Under the pieces are notes generated by a model. It saw nothing but the letters and a program-made list of their open reading frames with translations. It had not been told where the DNA came from and searched no databases. From contig OX463818.1 of the NCBI GenBank assembly GCA_949825045.1, forward strand, positions 24,010,906 to 24,074,905: a stretch of DNA of 64,000 nt, in the 5' to 3' direction. The translations under genes and the position numbers were made by a program. Below are positions 10,363-19,602 of this stretch, piece by piece. The DNA comes from Argyresthia goedartella. Taxonomy: Eukaryota; Arthropoda; Insecta; Lepidoptera; Argyresthiidae. The number at the start of each line of letters is the position of its first letter. Position 1 is the first letter of the stretch.

Positions 10363-10628
10363 GGACACGCCGCCCACTTACAGGGTGCCGCCACTCCACA
10401 GACGGTCATGCTCCCCACCGCCTCTGTGATAGGGATGCTCCCCACCGCCACCTTGGGATACCTGTTAGTGCCAGGTGTCCACGTGTTGCAGGCGACTGGT
10501 CTGGTTTCGGTCAACACCAGACTGGGCCATGCGGTAATGGGTCCGGTCATGCCGGCTGCCCCACGCCTAGCGAATAGTAGTCCCTTATTCGGTTCTGTAC
10601 TCTCGGAGGTGATACAGAAGTTTGGGAG
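10363..10628 (+). pseudogene. BEL-2 protease remnant and pol linker
   Basis: In frame with gag after the TAG, the frame reads MLPTASVIG and then jumps to LGYLLVPGVHVL. In BEL-4 about 370 bp separate these two points and encode the aspartic protease site (LLDSGAQG). BEL-2 therefore lacks the protease core. The junction contains a second copy of the nearby ATGCTCCCCACCGCC (10408-10422 and 10434-10448), a filler apparently copied during repair. Confidence 0.85.
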
Positions 10629-12331
10629 GTGGAGGAACCACCTACGGTCCGCCGGTTGGACCCGGTTGAAGAAGTGTGTGAACAGTTTTATCGGAACAAT
10701 ACTGGTCGCCTTCGGTCAGGTCGATTTCTCAGACGTCTTCCATTCCGGAGTGATCACCCACCGCTGGGCAGTTCACACCATGCAGCCGAGACGCGGCTTC
10801 TGTCGATGGAACCACGCATGAAGCGTGACGGGATTTTCCGGCAGAAGTACGTCGACTTCATGCGGGAATACGAGTCGCTCGGCCACATGTCGGTTTCGGG
10901 TATCGACTGGAAGCGTGAAGACCACTGCTTCCTGCCCCATCACGCGGTCTTGAGGACCCTGGAGGGCAAAATACTGGTAGTGTTCGATGGATCGGCATCA
11001 ACATCTAACGGCATGAACCTGAACCAGTGTTTGCATTCAGGGCCGAAGTTGAACCATGACATCGCGGATGTTATCACACGGTTCCGTCGACACAATGTTG
11101 TGTTTGTAGCTGACATCCGGATGATGATGTGACGGTCATTCACACTGACGATAGACGGTATCAGCTGATACTGTGGCGAGAGAGCCCAGATCAGCCCATC
11201 AAGGATGAGCTGAACACCAACACGTACGGGCTACGGTCTAGTCCTTATTTGGCGATTCGCACTCTGCGGGAGTTAGCGGATCGAGAACGGTTAAATTACC
11301 CTAGAGGTGCAGCAATCCTGGAGCAGGATCTCTACGTGGACGATATCTGTACCGGTGTAGATTCCGTAGAGGACGCGCTCGCTCGTCGGGACGAGCTAGT
11401 TGAGCTCCTACGGGGTGGAGGTTACGAGCTCCGGAAATGGATGTCGAACTCTCCAGAGTTACTGTCTGGTCTTCCGGATGACTACCAGCAGGATCCCCAC
11501 ATTTTTGAAAACTTGGAAAATCCAAATATGTTGTCGGTATTAGGCGTCCAGTACCAGCCGGTGTCAGACATGTTTTCGTATCGGGTCGAGTTGGACTCTC
11601 CGAAGGTCTGGACGAAACGGAACGTCCTTTCAACGGTGGCTAGGACATTTGATCCAAACGGGTGGATCACCCCGGTAACATTTCAGCTCAAGTGTTTTAT
11701 GCAGCAATTGTGGTCTGCTGAGCTGAAATGGGACGACCTGATCGGCGGGTCATTGAGCTCAGAGTGGGACTCGTTCTTTTCGACCCTCCCTGGCATCAAT
11801 CGGATTTCACTGCCACGGAGGTTGGTCCCCACCAAACGATACACCGCCACCCCGCATGGGTTTTGCGATGCCTCGGAGAAGGGCTACGGAGCTGCGGTAT
11901 ATCTGCGTACGGTCGACTCCTCGGGGGAGGTTGATGTGCGGTTGGTCATGGCCAAGAGCAAGGTTGCGCCGTTGCGCACTCGCCTGACCATTCCCAAATT
12001 AGAGCTTTCGGGAGCGGCTCTCCTGACTCGTCAGCTCAACCACACGATGACGGTTCTTCGTGGGTCAATAGCGTTAGAAGATACGGTCTACGCTTGGACG
12101 GACAGCCAGATCGTGTTATGCTGGCTAAAGGCTTCAGTTCACAAGCTGGAGATTTTTGTGGCGAATCGGGTTTCGCAGATTTTGAATTCGGAGGTTCCCT
12201 TAATCTGGAGACATGTTCCAGGGGAAATGAACCCAGCAGACTGTGCGTCTCGTGGGTGTCACGCTCCGGAGTTGGTTGGACATCCCTTGTGGTGGGGTCC
12301 AAAATGGTTGACTCAAGCCGAATCGGATTGA
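10629..12331 (+). pseudogene. pol: BEL-2 reverse transcriptase and RNase H
   Basis: The RT begins with the RRLDPVEEVCEQFYRNN linker and contains VVFDGSAST, then the first catalytic Asp in VFVADIRMM. At about 11130 the frame shifts where relatives have an MYRQV-like stretch, probably a few lost bases. The second frame (from 11129) carries YQLILWR, YGLRSSPYLA and the YVDD active site (LYVDDICTG, about 11330-11347). RNase H follows (HGFCDASEKGYGAAVY, IPKLELSGA, YAWTDSQIVL), then NPADCASRG. A TGA at 12329-12331 replaces the Trp codon present at the same place in BEL-4 and separates this part from integrase. BEL-4 lacks this whole segment. Confidence 0.9.
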
Positions 12332-12334
12332 CCA

Positions 12335-13481
12335 ATGAGTCCACGCGTTACCTCGGCGAACGGCGCCTTGACAGTCGGTGTCTGTACGACGCAACCAGAG
12401 CCGGAAGAGGAGTTCAGCCTGCTGGAACGGTACAGCTCGCTCGACAAGCTCGTCAATGTGACCGCCTGGATCTTCCGATTTGCGCGGAATTGTCGCAATT
12501 CTGAGGCGCAACGGGTGCGGACACAGGTCCTGACACCACGGGAACGGAACCATGCGTTGTTCGCATTGGTACGGAACGTGCAGACGGTGCACTTTAAGTA
12601 CGAATTGGACATTCTGAGACGCGGACGCGTCCAACTGAAGGGAGCTGTGGCTCGGCTCAACCCGTTTATTGACCCTCAAGGATTGCTGAGGGTAGGAGGT
12701 CGGCTGCGGAATGCCAACCTGCCTTATGCGGCTCGCCACCCGTTGTTACTCCCTAGGAAAGGGAAGTTGGTCGAACTGTTGATACAGGATCGACACATTC
12801 GGAATGGGCATATCGGATGCCACGCCTTGATGGCGTTTCTCCAGCGCGAGTTCTGGATTCTATCGGGAAGACGCTTAGTGCGTAGCGTCGTATTTCGGTG
12901 CCTGCCTTGTTATCGGGCCAAGGCGGCTACGATGCAGCCCCAGATGGGCGATTTGCCCTGGGATAGGGTTAACGAAATCCGGCCCTTTGCGGGTGTCGGA
13001 ACGGATTTCGCGGGACCATTCATGGTCAAGTCTTCACAGCTACGGAACGCCAGATTAGTGAAGGCATACCTGTGCGTCTTCGTGTGCTTGGCCACGAAGG
13101 CAGTCCACTTGGAGGTGGTCAGTGACCTCACTACAGAGGCATTTATCGCATGTCTAGATCGGTTCGTCTCACGAAGGGGCCTCCCGACATTAATCCATTC
13201 GGACAACGGCACAAATTTTGTCGGAGCCAGGCGATATCTGCAGGAGGTCACTCAATTCCTGAACGGTAACCAGGACGCCATCGGTACGGCTTGCTCCCGA
13301 CGAGGGATTGAATGGGTTTTCAGTCCGCCGGGATATCCTCATTGGGGAGGAATTTTTGAAGCTGCCCATTCGGTGATGTTAAATTAAGTCGGTTAACTAG
13401 GTGGCAGATATTGCAGCAGATGGCTCAAGATTTTTGGAAAAGGTGGTCCCTTGAGTACTTGCACATCTTGCAGCAACGCCT
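12335..13481 (+). pseudogene. BEL-2 integrase, N-terminal and catalytic parts
   Basis: In frame with RNase H after the TGA. The zinc-binding His-His-Cys-Cys (DRHIRNGHIGCH ... FRCLPCYR) is complete. The catalytic triad is present as VGTDFAGPF (D), IHSDNGTNF (D) and PHWGGIFEAA (E). Directly after FEAA the sequence jumps about 200 bp relative to BEL-4 (41040-41243), changing frame. The next ~100 bp again match integrase (LTRWQ..QQMAQDFWKRW) up to the TTAA at 13481-13484, where a foreign 4.4 kb segment begins. Confidence 0.9.
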
Positions 13482-13484
13482 TAA

Positions 13485-14375
13485 CCGCTAGAGCGAACAC
13501 TATTTCAAAATATGACGCCCGAGCGCACACTGGTTAAGCGGTCGGCGCGCGCACTTTACTATTAAATTCCCAGAAGGATACACATGAAGCTTATCGTAAA
13601 TGCAATTATTGTGTATGTCACAAGAAGAATAGAGTCACAATAGTGTCGAATAATGTGTTTTGTTAGCTGCCTTACTTTAGATTCTATGGGCGTTTGAATA
13701 ACAAAATTTCGATTTAAATAAAATCTAAAGCGACAACCTATGTTTTATTTTAGTTCATTGTATAGCCTATCTCATCGTTATTTTGATAACATCAAAACAT
13801 CGTAAGGTGCTGGAGCTAATATTTGAACTATCAAGCCAAATGTAACGCACGCCGTGAAAAAGAGCACATCTACGCAACAGATCGCGTAAGGCTCCCGGCA
13901 GACAGATTTTATTCTTCGTCAAAATTACCAAAGTGCAATTTTTGTATGATGAATGAAATAGATAGGTAGGTTTCAATAAAGTAGTAACAGTTACATTTAA
14001 TATAAATAAATATTAGGTAAATAATAATATTATTTTTATAAAAAATATGCTTTCATGTAAGTACGTAGGTATTTATTTTTAATTAGAATAGGACTCTGTC
14101 ATCATTTGAAGTATTAAAAAAGGGATATCTATAGATGTGCCGTTGCCGGCAATATTGCCATTGCCATTTAATTCCCACAAATGGCAATAATGCCCATCAG
14201 TAGGGATACCATATTGGGTTCAAATCGTACCTATCCAATAAAAAACATATATAAACTCACAAAACGACGAAAGTAAAAAATAATTATTATTCAAAAAATA
14301 AATATTAATAAATTAATTTTAAAATTATTTATTTGCGTAATTTTTCAAAAAGTAAAGTAACAAAACAATATTTAA
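13485..14375. other. Left non-coding part of the TTAA insert
   Basis: Mostly AT-rich with no ORF of note. A second TTAAGCGGT at about 13534-13542 lies near the left end in inverted orientation to the terminal TTAACCGCT, giving a short subterminal inverted repeat. About 14133-14200 contains repeated GGCAAT/ATTGCC words. Confidence 0.5.
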
Positions 14376-16349
14376 ACATATCCTTGGTACCTATATAACA
14401 AAACTCGGACCATCATTCAACTCTCTATCTATAACAGAATATCCAAATGCATGATCTTAGCAACAGGCTCTGAAGTCACTGAAGCATGCGGCCAGTCACA
14501 GCTCTGCAGTGGACTGGGCAGTGGCATCGAAGGCGCCATTCATGCCATGACCGATGTCTTCCAAAGAGATTGCCAACCTGGTTCAAACTGGGGAATGCTC
14601 CTCGTTGACGCGAACAATGCTTTTAACGCCGTGAATAGACAACTAGCCCTCTGGCAAGCAAGAATATACTGGCCACACTGCGCCCGCTTTCTTTATAATA
14701 CTTACAATGGCCACGCTGAATTGGTATTTCGCGATTCTGATACAAGACTATATAGCAGAGAAGGCGTAACCCAAGGAGACCCACTCGCAATGCCACTGTA
14801 CGCGCTTGCAACACTACCAATAATTAACAAACTTAAAACCGAAAACACAGTCACACAATGCTGGTACGCCGATGACTCCTCCGCGCAAGGCACTTTCCAA
14901 AGCCTACGACAATGGTGGGACAACTTAAACAAAACAGGCCCAGCATACGGATACTTACCACAAGGTAAAAAATCATTTCTAATAGTGTCAGAAACTGACA
15001 AGTCTACCGCAGAAAAGACGTTCTCCGGCACCAACGTCTCCATAGTTACCGGCTCCCGCTTCCTAGGAGGCTACATAGGGACAGGAGGGGACGACTTCGT
15101 AAAAAAGAATGTAACCGAATGGATATCTATCATCGAGAAACTCACAACAATCTGCAAAAACTCACCTCAAGCCGCTTACACTGCCCTAACTAAAGCAGCT
15201 CAGTTTAAATGGTCCTTCCTACTACGTGTCTTAAAAAATTCAGAAGAACTTTTTGAACCCTTAACTAACACATTACACGACAAATTCATACCAACACTAA
15301 TCGGAGGCGAAATCACAAAACTTGAAACCCAGCTATTTACCCTCCCAGTCCACAAAGGCGGACTTGCCCTTTCTGACCCCTTCAACACACCAAACCGTGC
15401 ATACCAAATCTCAAAACAGGGATCTACAATACTTTCAACAGCCCTAACCGAGATAAAAGACATAAACCTTGCTGAATACTACAATTCTTTGCGTGACGCA
15501 AGAAAGGAAGGAAACAAGGAAAAAGAAACATACGAGAACGAAACTCTAGAAAGCATTCTAATAAAATTACCATCCAAAAAGAAAAGAGCAATAGAAAGAT
15601 CAATAGCGACAAAAATGAAAACAAAAACATCAACATGGCTTTCAGTAATACCGACAAGAAAAGACAACTTCGACTTATCACCCCACGAATTTAGAGATGC
15701 CCTGGCCATAAGATACCACCGCACACCAATCTCCATGCCTGCGACTTGCGACGGCTGCGGCAATGACAACTTCAACGTGGACCACGCCTTGTGCTGCAAA
15801 ACAGGTGGCCTTACCACACGCAGACATAACGAAATAAGGGATCTTTTCTGTGAACTGTGCCAACAAGCCTGGGGAAACGTCACGAAAGAGCCAGTCATCT
15901 CCGAAGGCGATACTGGGCTGCGTGGAGACTTGGCTTGTCGGGGGGTATGGATTGCCCAGAGGGAGGCGTTATTTGATATCCGTGTCATAGACACCGACGC
16001 TCCCTCCCACGCATCACGCCCCGTAGCGGCTGTCCTTCGTTCAGCTGAAGAAGAAAAGAAAAGGAAGTACTGCGACCCATGCAAGACGCGCCACACCACC
16101 TTCACCCCTTTAGTAACCTCTGTCGACGGAGTTTTTGCTCCACAAATGATATCATTCACTAAACACCTCGCCGAAACACTGGCGGACCGCTGGAACCGGA
16201 CCCCTGCCACAATAATGGGCTGGCTACGAGCAAGAATTCAAACCGCCATCATCAGGGCTAGCAGCATGTGCATCCGCGGCACCCGCCATAGGTGGAATCG
16301 CACAGGCCTATATGAGGATGGAGCGGCAGTCCCACACGTCTTGAACTAG
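14376..16349 (+). CDS. Unusual reverse transcriptase with C-terminal Cys/His and nuclease-like region
   Basis: The frame is open from 14376 (after a TAA at 14373-14375); the first ATG is at 14451, giving 632 aa. The RT shows LLVDANNAFNAV (catalytic Asp), VTQGDP and CWYADDSS (active site, about residue 139). After the RT, residues about 430-450 have CDGCGNDNFNVDHALCC, then RRHNEIRD, then RGDLACRGVW and ALFDIRV. That order resembles the Cys/His cluster and PD-(D/E)XK-like endonuclease at the C-terminus of site-specific LINEs (R2 superclade) and of an RT family I recall from cnidarians and other invertebrates. It is unlike every other RT in this window. Upstream RT motifs are missing, so it is probably 5'-truncated. 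It has no internal stop over 1.97 kb. Whether the C-terminal part is an active nuclease is inference. Confidence 0.72.
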   Translation, partial: TYPWYLYNKTRTIIQLSIYNRISKCMILATGSEVTEACGQSQLCSGLGSGIEGAIHAMTDVFQRDCQPGSNWGMLLVDANNAFNAVNRQLALWQARIYWPHCARFLYNTYNGHAELVFRDSDTRLYSREGVTQGDPLAMPLYALATLPIINKLKTENTVTQCWYADDSSAQGTFQSLRQWWDNLNKTGPAYGYLPQGKKSFLIVSETDKSTAEKTFSGTNVSIVTGSRFLGGYIGTGGDDFVKKNVTEWISIIEKLTTICKNSPQAAYTALTKAAQFKWSFLLRVLKNSEELFEPLTNTLHDKFIPTLIGGEITKLETQLFTLPVHKGGLALSDPFNTPNRAYQISKQGSTILSTALTEIKDINLAEYYNSLRDARKEGNKEKETYENETLESILIKLPSKKKRAIERSIATKMKTKTSTWLSVIPTRKDNFDLSPHEFRDALAIRYHRTPISMPATCDGCGNDNFNVDHALCCKTGGLTTRRHNEIRDLFCELCQQAWGNVTKEPVISEGDTGLRGDLACRGVWIAQREALFDIRVIDTDAPSHASRPVAAVLRSAEEEKKRKYCDPCKTRHTTFTPLVTSVDGVFAPQMISFTKHLAETLADRWNRTPATIMGWLRARIQTAIIRASSMCIRGTRHRWNRTGLYEDGAAVPHVLN

Positions 16350-16665
16350 AATGAATATCTTATTTATATTCTCTGTACCTACTTATTTTCATGAATCTTT
16401 TGCTTAATAAATTTCTTATCGTTTTAATAAAAACGGACTAGTGGAGGCTTAGTGATAGGGTCTCGTTTGGCACCCTTTGGGTACCGAACTCTAAAATGCA
16501 ATAAAACAGCTTTGATATTTAGTTATTTTTGGAGGCTCAATAATAAAATATTTACAGTGCCACAAGAATCTTATGGTACGCGGCTGCAATCAGAACTAGC
16601 TCCGCCATCTTGTAAATCGTGTTAGAGAGAGGAAGAGAGGTGATTCTAGCTAAAAGTGGCCCCCC
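16350..16665 (+). other. 3' flank of the RT ORF, with repeat-like tail
   Basis: After the stop there are AATAAA-like words at 16406-16412 and 16427-16433, then 'ATAGGGTCTCG...CCCTTTGGGTACCGAAC' at 16455-16490. I recognise this as a variant of a sequence very common in lepidopteran interspersed repeats. It probably includes the element's 3' UTR, but no precise end is visible. Confidence 0.45.
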
Positions 16666-17093
16666 TTATTTCAATATCATCCTTATACCATCTAAAGATC
16701 CTAGAGGAACTGTAAAAACGTACGTGATGTCAATTGGTTGCGGAGAAAAAGTCCTTTCGGCATCTTCATATTCACTAAAAAAATAGAATTAAATATATGT
16801 AAGTAATTAGGAAATTGTCATTAAATGCATAAAATAAAATAAAATTTGACATACGTTATTGCAGATGGCCGGCTTGTACTCGGCACTGGCGAAGTAACTG
16901 ATCTAAAACTAAAATGTCGTTACACAAATATTTTAGAAAAATTACTTAGCAGTTATTAATAAAATATTTATTATAATATATTTTTTACTAAGGACACCTA
17001 CCTGACTTCAAAAAGTTCACGCTTTGCTTTGCTTTTTCCTCGGCCACGACCACGACCACGACCATGATCCTGACCTTGACGCTTATTTTCCAT
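16666..17093 (-). CDS. Candidate three-exon small gene, about 81 aa, unknown function
   Basis: Three stretches on the minus strand join in one frame at GT-AG junctions. Exon 1 (17093-17002) starts at an ATG, encodes MENKRQGQDH, then a (GR)n run, then KSKAKRELFEV, and ends CAG|GTAGGT. Exon 2 (16902-16855) follows TTTTAG and encodes SVTSPVPSTSRPSAIT, ending AAC|GTATGT. Exon 3 (16774-16666) follows TATTTTTTTAG, encodes EYEDAERTF then PIDITYVFTVPLGS, and ends at TAA. Introns are 99 and 80 bp, normal for insects, and all phases agree. The product would be basic and RG-rich at the N-terminus (RNA-binding-like) with an acidic, Pro-containing end. I do not recognise the family. It may be a truncated transposon-encoded protein or captured host sequence; expression is unknown. 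Confidence 0.5.
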
Positions 17094-17925
17094 TCCTGAA
17101 TACAAAAATATATTTTTATGTTTGTTATTTTCCGATTACTTTTTTAGTCCCACTCACTTCATATACCATTTTCTACATACAACATGCATACAACACATAG
17201 ATCTACCAAATTTTATATCACAGTAAAGAACAATAAAGGACGAGAAATTCGTGTTTGCAAATAGCCTTATTTCGGGCCACTTTCATGACTTCGCGCAATC
17301 GAGGAATATAGATCTGCCATCAATAATCTATCGGGAAGTAAATACTATGAGAAATAAGTAGTAAAACATAACAAAATTGGTATTAAACTGTCTGTAAAGA
17401 CTCAATCAATACTATTATTTGAACAGATATTAATTTAAATCTGTTTCTGCAAGATATAACAACCAAACAAACAAAAAAATTGTATAGGCTTTTGAATTAA
17501 TCCAATTTATTTCATGAATCACTCGTCTAATTCAAAGAAACTGCTACATATCAATAAAGCATACTTTGTAGCATAAAGTAAGCTAAATATAATCACACAA
17601 ATCCAGAAAAAAAAACATACTTACACAGACTTGAAATCGATGCTTACTTATTATTTAGTATCGGGCGCCCGAGTACATACACCTTCAAACACTTTTTCTA
17701 TTATTATCATGGTCAAGTTAGAATGCCGAAAACATCGAATGTTTCCCTTATCCAACGCTTTCTTTCATTACCTTTCCAACAGTGTACTTAAAATTGACAA
17801 CTGCTATAGTAAAAATGCCAACAATAGCCAACCTACGAAACTATGAATTTGGTCCACGAATATGGCTGCGTTACATCGAGCATTTGAAGAATGAGCCAGT
17901 TTCGTGGACATGTTCACCGGAGCGG
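17094..17925. other. Right non-coding part of the TTAA insert
   Basis: AT-rich DNA without convincing ORFs. Near the right end GTCCACGAA (17851-17859) and TTCGTGGAC (17901-17909) form a 9-bp inverted pair just inside the terminus. Confidence 0.5.
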
Positions 17926-18134
17926 TTAAGTGGACTGACCGGACGAGCCCCCCTCAAGTCGGTGATTTGGTGCTGATTAAGGATGCGAACCTGCCATCAT
18001 TGAGATGGAGACGAGGACGGATCGTCAAATTGTACACGGGTCGGGATGGCACGCCTCGATCAGCAGAAGTCAAGGTGGGGGACTCGGTCCTCAAGAGAGC
18101 GGTCGCAACACTTTCTCGCCTTCCTATTGATTAG
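17926..18134 (+). pseudogene. BEL-2 integrase C-terminal tail
   Basis: The integrase C-terminus resumes after the insert: WTDRTSPPQVGDLVLIKD, RRGRIVKLYTGRDG and the last residues SRLPID before TAG at 18132-18134. The equivalent BEL-4 segment (40714-40920) is continuous with the rest of integrase. The GDLVLIKD block is the chromodomain-like or SH3-like end typical of BEL integrases (DUF5641). Confidence 0.88.
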
Positions 18135-18165
18135 GGACAGATTCGGGCCTGTCCGGGCGGGTGAC

Positions 18166-18722
18166 TGTTTAATATTTATGCTTCGGAACGCACCTTTTTT
18201 CGTTGCGCGACTCGGACCGCGAGTGATCGGAACGAAACTAGCAGCTGTCACTTGTATAGAAACGTGATGACGAGTTAGAGGTTACTTTTTTTGCACATGG
18301 CATTCGGGCCTTGGCTGTATTTTTATTAGTAATAATTGTCTAACACAAGTGTCGGGCCTGGTCGGAGTGTTAATTTGTAATAATCATCACGGAACAATCG
18401 TCCAATCGTCGGGAAATAAGTAGATTCACGTCATCGGAGTGAGTGCTTCGTGTTGTGAAGGGACGAAGTGATTCGGGGATCAATTCGTCGCATTCGGACA
18501 GCGACCCTTCGTGTCGGCAAGCAACACGACGGCGACAGTATCGGGCTACGACGAGAGTAAGATTCGACTCCTCTCCCCCCACCCTTGTGCTCCTCATCCC
18601 GTATTCCTGCCTCGAATTGAGCTTTCGAATTCCGGTCCACGGCGTCAAAGGTCAGTACTCCTGGTGAAAACCAACCCTACCAAGATTCCACGCCCTGTCG
18701 GTTAAGGCGTGGTATTTAATCA
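18166..18722 (+). repeat. BEL-2 3' LTR
   Basis: The 557-bp direct repeat of 7315-7870. It is preceded by a purine-rich tract (GGGCGGGTGAC) that could prime plus-strand synthesis and is followed by TATTC, one base different from CATTC before the 5' LTR. Confidence 0.92.
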
Positions 18723-19112
18723 TATTCATTACACTTATATATAAGTGCTACATCTTCATCATTTTGTTTGGCCCTACCTACTAACTTCAGCCGAAATAAA
18801 TTTGGTAAGCATTTTTGAGTTAGCCCAAATCTAACACAGGCCTCCATTGTTTAGACTGTACTGTACTCTACTATTATGATCATCTATCGTGATCGTGGAA
18901 TCCCAGCTAGAGAGATTCATGCCGGTATGTTCGGCGCCGGCGGTCGAACATACATACCGGCATGCATCTCTCTCGCTCCGCTCAGTCGGGGTTAGTTGTG
19001 TGCGCGATACCCGACACCAATGCTAATAAATATTTACATGGGTACATAATTTTATTAGTATCAGGGATGACGTTAGGTTAGCAGTTCAATATCAACAAAA
19101 AATAACTCCGAA
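18723..19112. other. Spacer with a near-perfect hairpin
   Basis: Non-coding DNA between BEL-2 and BEL-3. 18909-18933 and 18944-18972 are near-perfect inverted arms (CATGCCGGTATG core) around an 11-nt GC-rich loop. Nothing else is recognisable. Confidence 0.6.
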
Positions 19113-19602
19113 TGTTAAGGAACACAGTCATTACGAGTTAGGTAGTGAAACATCTGGTCGCCGAATACACTTTCTGGAATTCTCCACCGGCAGTTTAAAT
19201 TTGTATAGTTTTATTATCCTTTAGCTCGTAGTCATTATATTTGTTAGCATTAAGATTATATTGTAAATATTTCGCCACTATTGTTGATCTTCTGTGTTAG
19301 TATTGTTTCCTTTTGCCGAAAAGGCATACTGTGAGGTGAGGTTTGTGTCGGCGCCTTTGAGGGCACAGCTGCATTGCAGTTTTATGAGCAGGCCTGCGCA
19401 CTTAGTCATTAAGTAGAAAACGATTGTGAAGTTTTTGTAATACTACTGTAGTGTACGTAGGCGCAGCAATTTTATATTTCGACTATTGTCATTTAATCCG
19501 TTCAGTTCGACCGAGACCTTCGACGACGCCGCTGGAAGCTCTGCCCATGCGAGCCTGTTCAACTCCCCTAGCTTCAGCGTGCGACGTTCGTAGGTTTTCT
19601 TA
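19113..19602 (+). repeat. BEL-3 5' LTR, left part
   Basis: Matches 26974-27118 plus 30033-30390 of the 3' LTR. It ends at GGTTTTCTTA, where the Jockey-like LINE begins. Confidence 0.92.
19481..19602 (+). repeat. 122-bp target-site duplication, copy 1
   Basis: The 122 bases from GACTATTGTC to GGTTTTCTTA recur at 21117-21238 on the other side of the LINE, with two mismatches. The uninterrupted 3' LTR has the segment once (near 30256-30377). Confidence 0.9.

Larger units (their letters stand above)
13485..17925. mobile_element. 4.4 kb TTAA-flanked nested insert with short imperfect ends
   Basis: The integrase sequence stops at TTAA (13481-13484) and resumes at TTAA (17926-17929); BEL-4 has one TTAA at the matching uninterrupted site (GCGCC-TTAA-GTGGACTG). 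The inner ends are weakly inverted: CCGCTAGAGCGAACA on the left against CCGCTCCGGTGAACA on the right. A TTAA duplication is the hallmark of piggyBac-type cut-and-paste insertion, but I see no piggyBac transposase. The content is an RT ORF (14376-16349), a candidate three-exon gene (16666-17093, minus) and AT-rich non-coding DNA. It could be a non-autonomous piggyBac-like element that captured other DNA, or a piggyBac-like element later invaded by the RT-bearing retroelement. Confidence 0.72.
7315..18722 (+). mobile_element. BEL/Pao retrotransposon BEL-2 with nested TTAA insert
   Basis: This is an element with both LTRs (556 and 557 bp, both TGTTTAAT...AATCA) and gag, RT, RNase H and integrase on the plus strand. 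It is the same family as BEL-4 on the other strand. Specific damage: protease deleted (about 10430-10460), frameshift at about 11130 in RT, a Trp-to-stop change at 12329-12331, a 200-bp deletion in integrase near 13365, and a 4,441-bp TTAA-flanked insert at 13485-17925. No env-like ORF is present, since integrase stops 31 bp before the 3' LTR. By eye the LTRs differ by fewer than ten substitutions and small indels. Confidence 0.93.

Noticed and set aside
18135..18165. Possible env gene making BEL-2, BEL-3 or BEL-4 an endogenous retrovirus
   Set aside because: Integrase ends about 31-33 bp before the 3' LTR in all three elements, leaving no space for an envelope ORF.
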